Assembly: GCF_030652235.1 (NCBI RefSeq)
Contig: NZ_JAUSBA010000010.1
Span: 62,001-126,000, forward strand
Source: Cypionkella sp.
GTDB taxonomy: Bacteria > Pseudomonadota > Alphaproteobacteria > Rhodobacterales > Rhodobacteraceae
Direction of reading: 5' to 3'
DNA length: 64,000 nucleotides
Under the pieces are notes generated by a model. It worked only from the letters and a program-made list of their open reading frames with translations. It did no database searches and was not told where the DNA came from. Numbering within the stretch: position 1 is the stretch's first letter; every line of letters starts with the position of its first letter. Positions 63,206 to 64,000 of this stretch are shown here, piece by piece. Position numbers and translations under genes: made by a program.

Positions 63206-64000
63206 GCCCAGCCTTCGGGCTGAGCCTTGCCATCGCCGCGCTGATTTTGGGCAGTGCGGCGATGGTGGCCGCCCGGGCGGAGAGTTTTGCTTTGGCCGCG
63301 CAGGATTGGCAGGCCTTGCGGTTTACCGTGCTGCAAGCCAGCCTGTCGGCGGCAACGTCGAGCCTGCTTGCTATCCCTGTCGCGCGCGCCTTGTTCCGCC
63401 GTCGGTTTCCGTGGCGCGGGATGCTGATCCGGTTGCTGGCGGCCCCTTTCGTGCTGCCGGTGGTGGTGGCGGTGATGGGGCTTTTGACGGTGTTTGGCCG
63501 GGGCGGGCCTGTGAACGGCGCGCTGGCATGGCTGGGTTTGCCCGAGGTGTCGATCTTTGGGTTGCATGGGGTGGTGCTGGCGAATGTGTTCTTCAACATG
63601 CCGCTGGCAACGCGGATGTTGCTGCATGGCTGGCAGTCGATCCCGGTCGAGCGGTTTCGGCTGGCGCAGTCGCTGGGATTGCCGCCATCGGCACAGTTCC
63701 GGCATCTGGAAGCACCGATGTTGCGGGCGCAGTTGCCGGGGATATTCGCGGTGATCTTGCTGATTTGTCTGGCAAGTTTTGCGATTGCTTTGATGCTGGG
63801 CGGGGGGCCGAAGGCCAGCACGCTGGAACTGGCGATCTATCAATCGTTGCGGTTTGAGTTTGATCTGGGGCGGGCGGCTTTGCTGGCGGCGGTGCAGTTT
63901 GCGCTCTGTGCGGCGATCACGCTGGCTGCACTGGGGCTGACTTTGCCGCAGGGGTTTGGGGCGGGGTTGGGGCGGCGGATGGCGATTGCAGCTCCGACTG
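63181..64000 (+). CDS. thiP: Thiamine ABC transporter permease, 3'-truncated
   Basis: The frame from the ATG at 63181 is open to the last base (273 codons). It reads MASRAVEISPAFGLSLAIAALILG and LRFTVLQASLSAATSSLLAIPVARALFRRRFPWRGMLIRLLAAPFVLPVVVAVMGLLTVFGRGGPVN. The EAA-type loop is in MPLATRMLLHGWQSIPVERFRLAQSLGLPPSAQFRHLEAPML, and further helices follow. These are ThiP features; the full protein is usually about 500 residues with two permease halves, so only the first half is present. The ATG lies inside the thiB 3' end, so translation is coupled. thiQ is expected beyond the edge. Confidence 0.9.
   Translation, partial: MASRAVEISPAFGLSLAIAALILGSAAMVAARAESFALAAQDWQALRFTVLQASLSAATSSLLAIPVARALFRRRFPWRGMLIRLLAAPFVLPVVVAVMGLLTVFGRGGPVNGALAWLGLPEVSIFGLHGVVLANVFFNMPLATRMLLHGWQSIPVERFRLAQSLGLPPSAQFRHLEAPMLRAQLPGIFAVILLICLASFAIALMLGGGPKASTLELAIYQSLRFEFDLGRAALLAAVQFALCAAITLAALGLTLPQGFGAGLGRRMAIAAPT

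Noticed and set aside
63144-63857. Open frame overlapping the start of thiP
   Set aside because: It is out of frame with the clear ThiP sequence that starts at 63181 and runs off the window; it lacks membrane helices.
1-64000. CRISPR arrays, tRNA or rRNA genes, intact transposases
   Set aside because: No regularly spaced repeats, cloverleaf-like or rRNA-like stretches or transposase motifs were noticed by eye.

Overview
The window looks like chromosomal DNA of an alphaproteobacterium of the Rhodobacterales (Rhodobacter/Gemmobacter/Tabrizicola-like). This rests on the GC-rich codon usage, the protein style (GltB, QueG, GcvT-like, MtgA, ThiBP) and the tight ATGA-overlapping operons. I could not run a search, so the genus is open. 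Both ends are cut inside genes: gltB at the left, missing its start, and thiP at the right, missing its end. I saw no tRNA, rRNA, CRISPR array or intact insertion sequence.

Layout. 1-9.4 kb is housekeeping DNA: gltB, a small exported protein, a stand-alone GcvT-like protein, a ParDE toxin-antitoxin pair, mtgA, a glutathione S-transferase and queG. 9.4-10.1 kb is decayed DNA with a remnant of a spore-coat-U (SCPU) protein. 10.1-13.9 kb (minus strand) is a three-gene operon: a YceI-OmpA fusion, an exported protein with a CXXCH motif and a membrane Ser/Thr kinase.

14.3-33.8 kb is the centrepiece, a nearly complete alginate-type exopolysaccharide locus. It starts with a secreted RTX beta-helix protein and a NarL/FixJ-type regulator. 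A collinear run follows: algD, alg8, alg44, algA, algG, algI, algJ, a Sel1 protein, algX, algF, a large AlgK-like protein and an AlgL-like protein. AlgD and AlgA would make GDP-mannuronate, Alg8/Alg44 would polymerise it, AlgI/J/F/X would acetylate it, and AlgK/X/G/L would guide it through the periplasm. Several members have lost signature residues: the PilZ motifs of Alg44, the DPHD motif of AlgG, the catalytic His of AlgL and most cupin ligands of AlgA. No AlgE porin is present. The polymer may therefore be unepimerised polymannuronate or a relative, made without canonical c-di-GMP gating.

34-43.8 kb holds a beta-ketoadipyl-CoA thiolase, an RND efflux operon with a MarR regulator, an HpaI-type aldolase, a TetR regulator and a two-domain flavin oxidoreductase. 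43.9-53.6 kb is a peptide and D-amino-acid module: a GNAT and an N-succinylamino-acid-racemase-like enolase, diverging from an RpiR regulator, a five-gene oligopeptide ABC transporter and an M81 metallopeptidase. 53.8-57.7 kb groups a glutamine-amidotransferase-like hydrolase, a cytochrome P450, a glutamine-synthetase-like ligase and a [2Fe-2S] ferredoxin, which suggests oxidation of an amine through a gamma-glutamyl intermediate. 57.8-62 kb is patchy: an orphan ParB-like protein, an AT-rich P-loop ATPase that looks horizontally acquired, aroC and a DNA-methylase remnant. The window ends with a TPP riboswitch and thiB-thiP.
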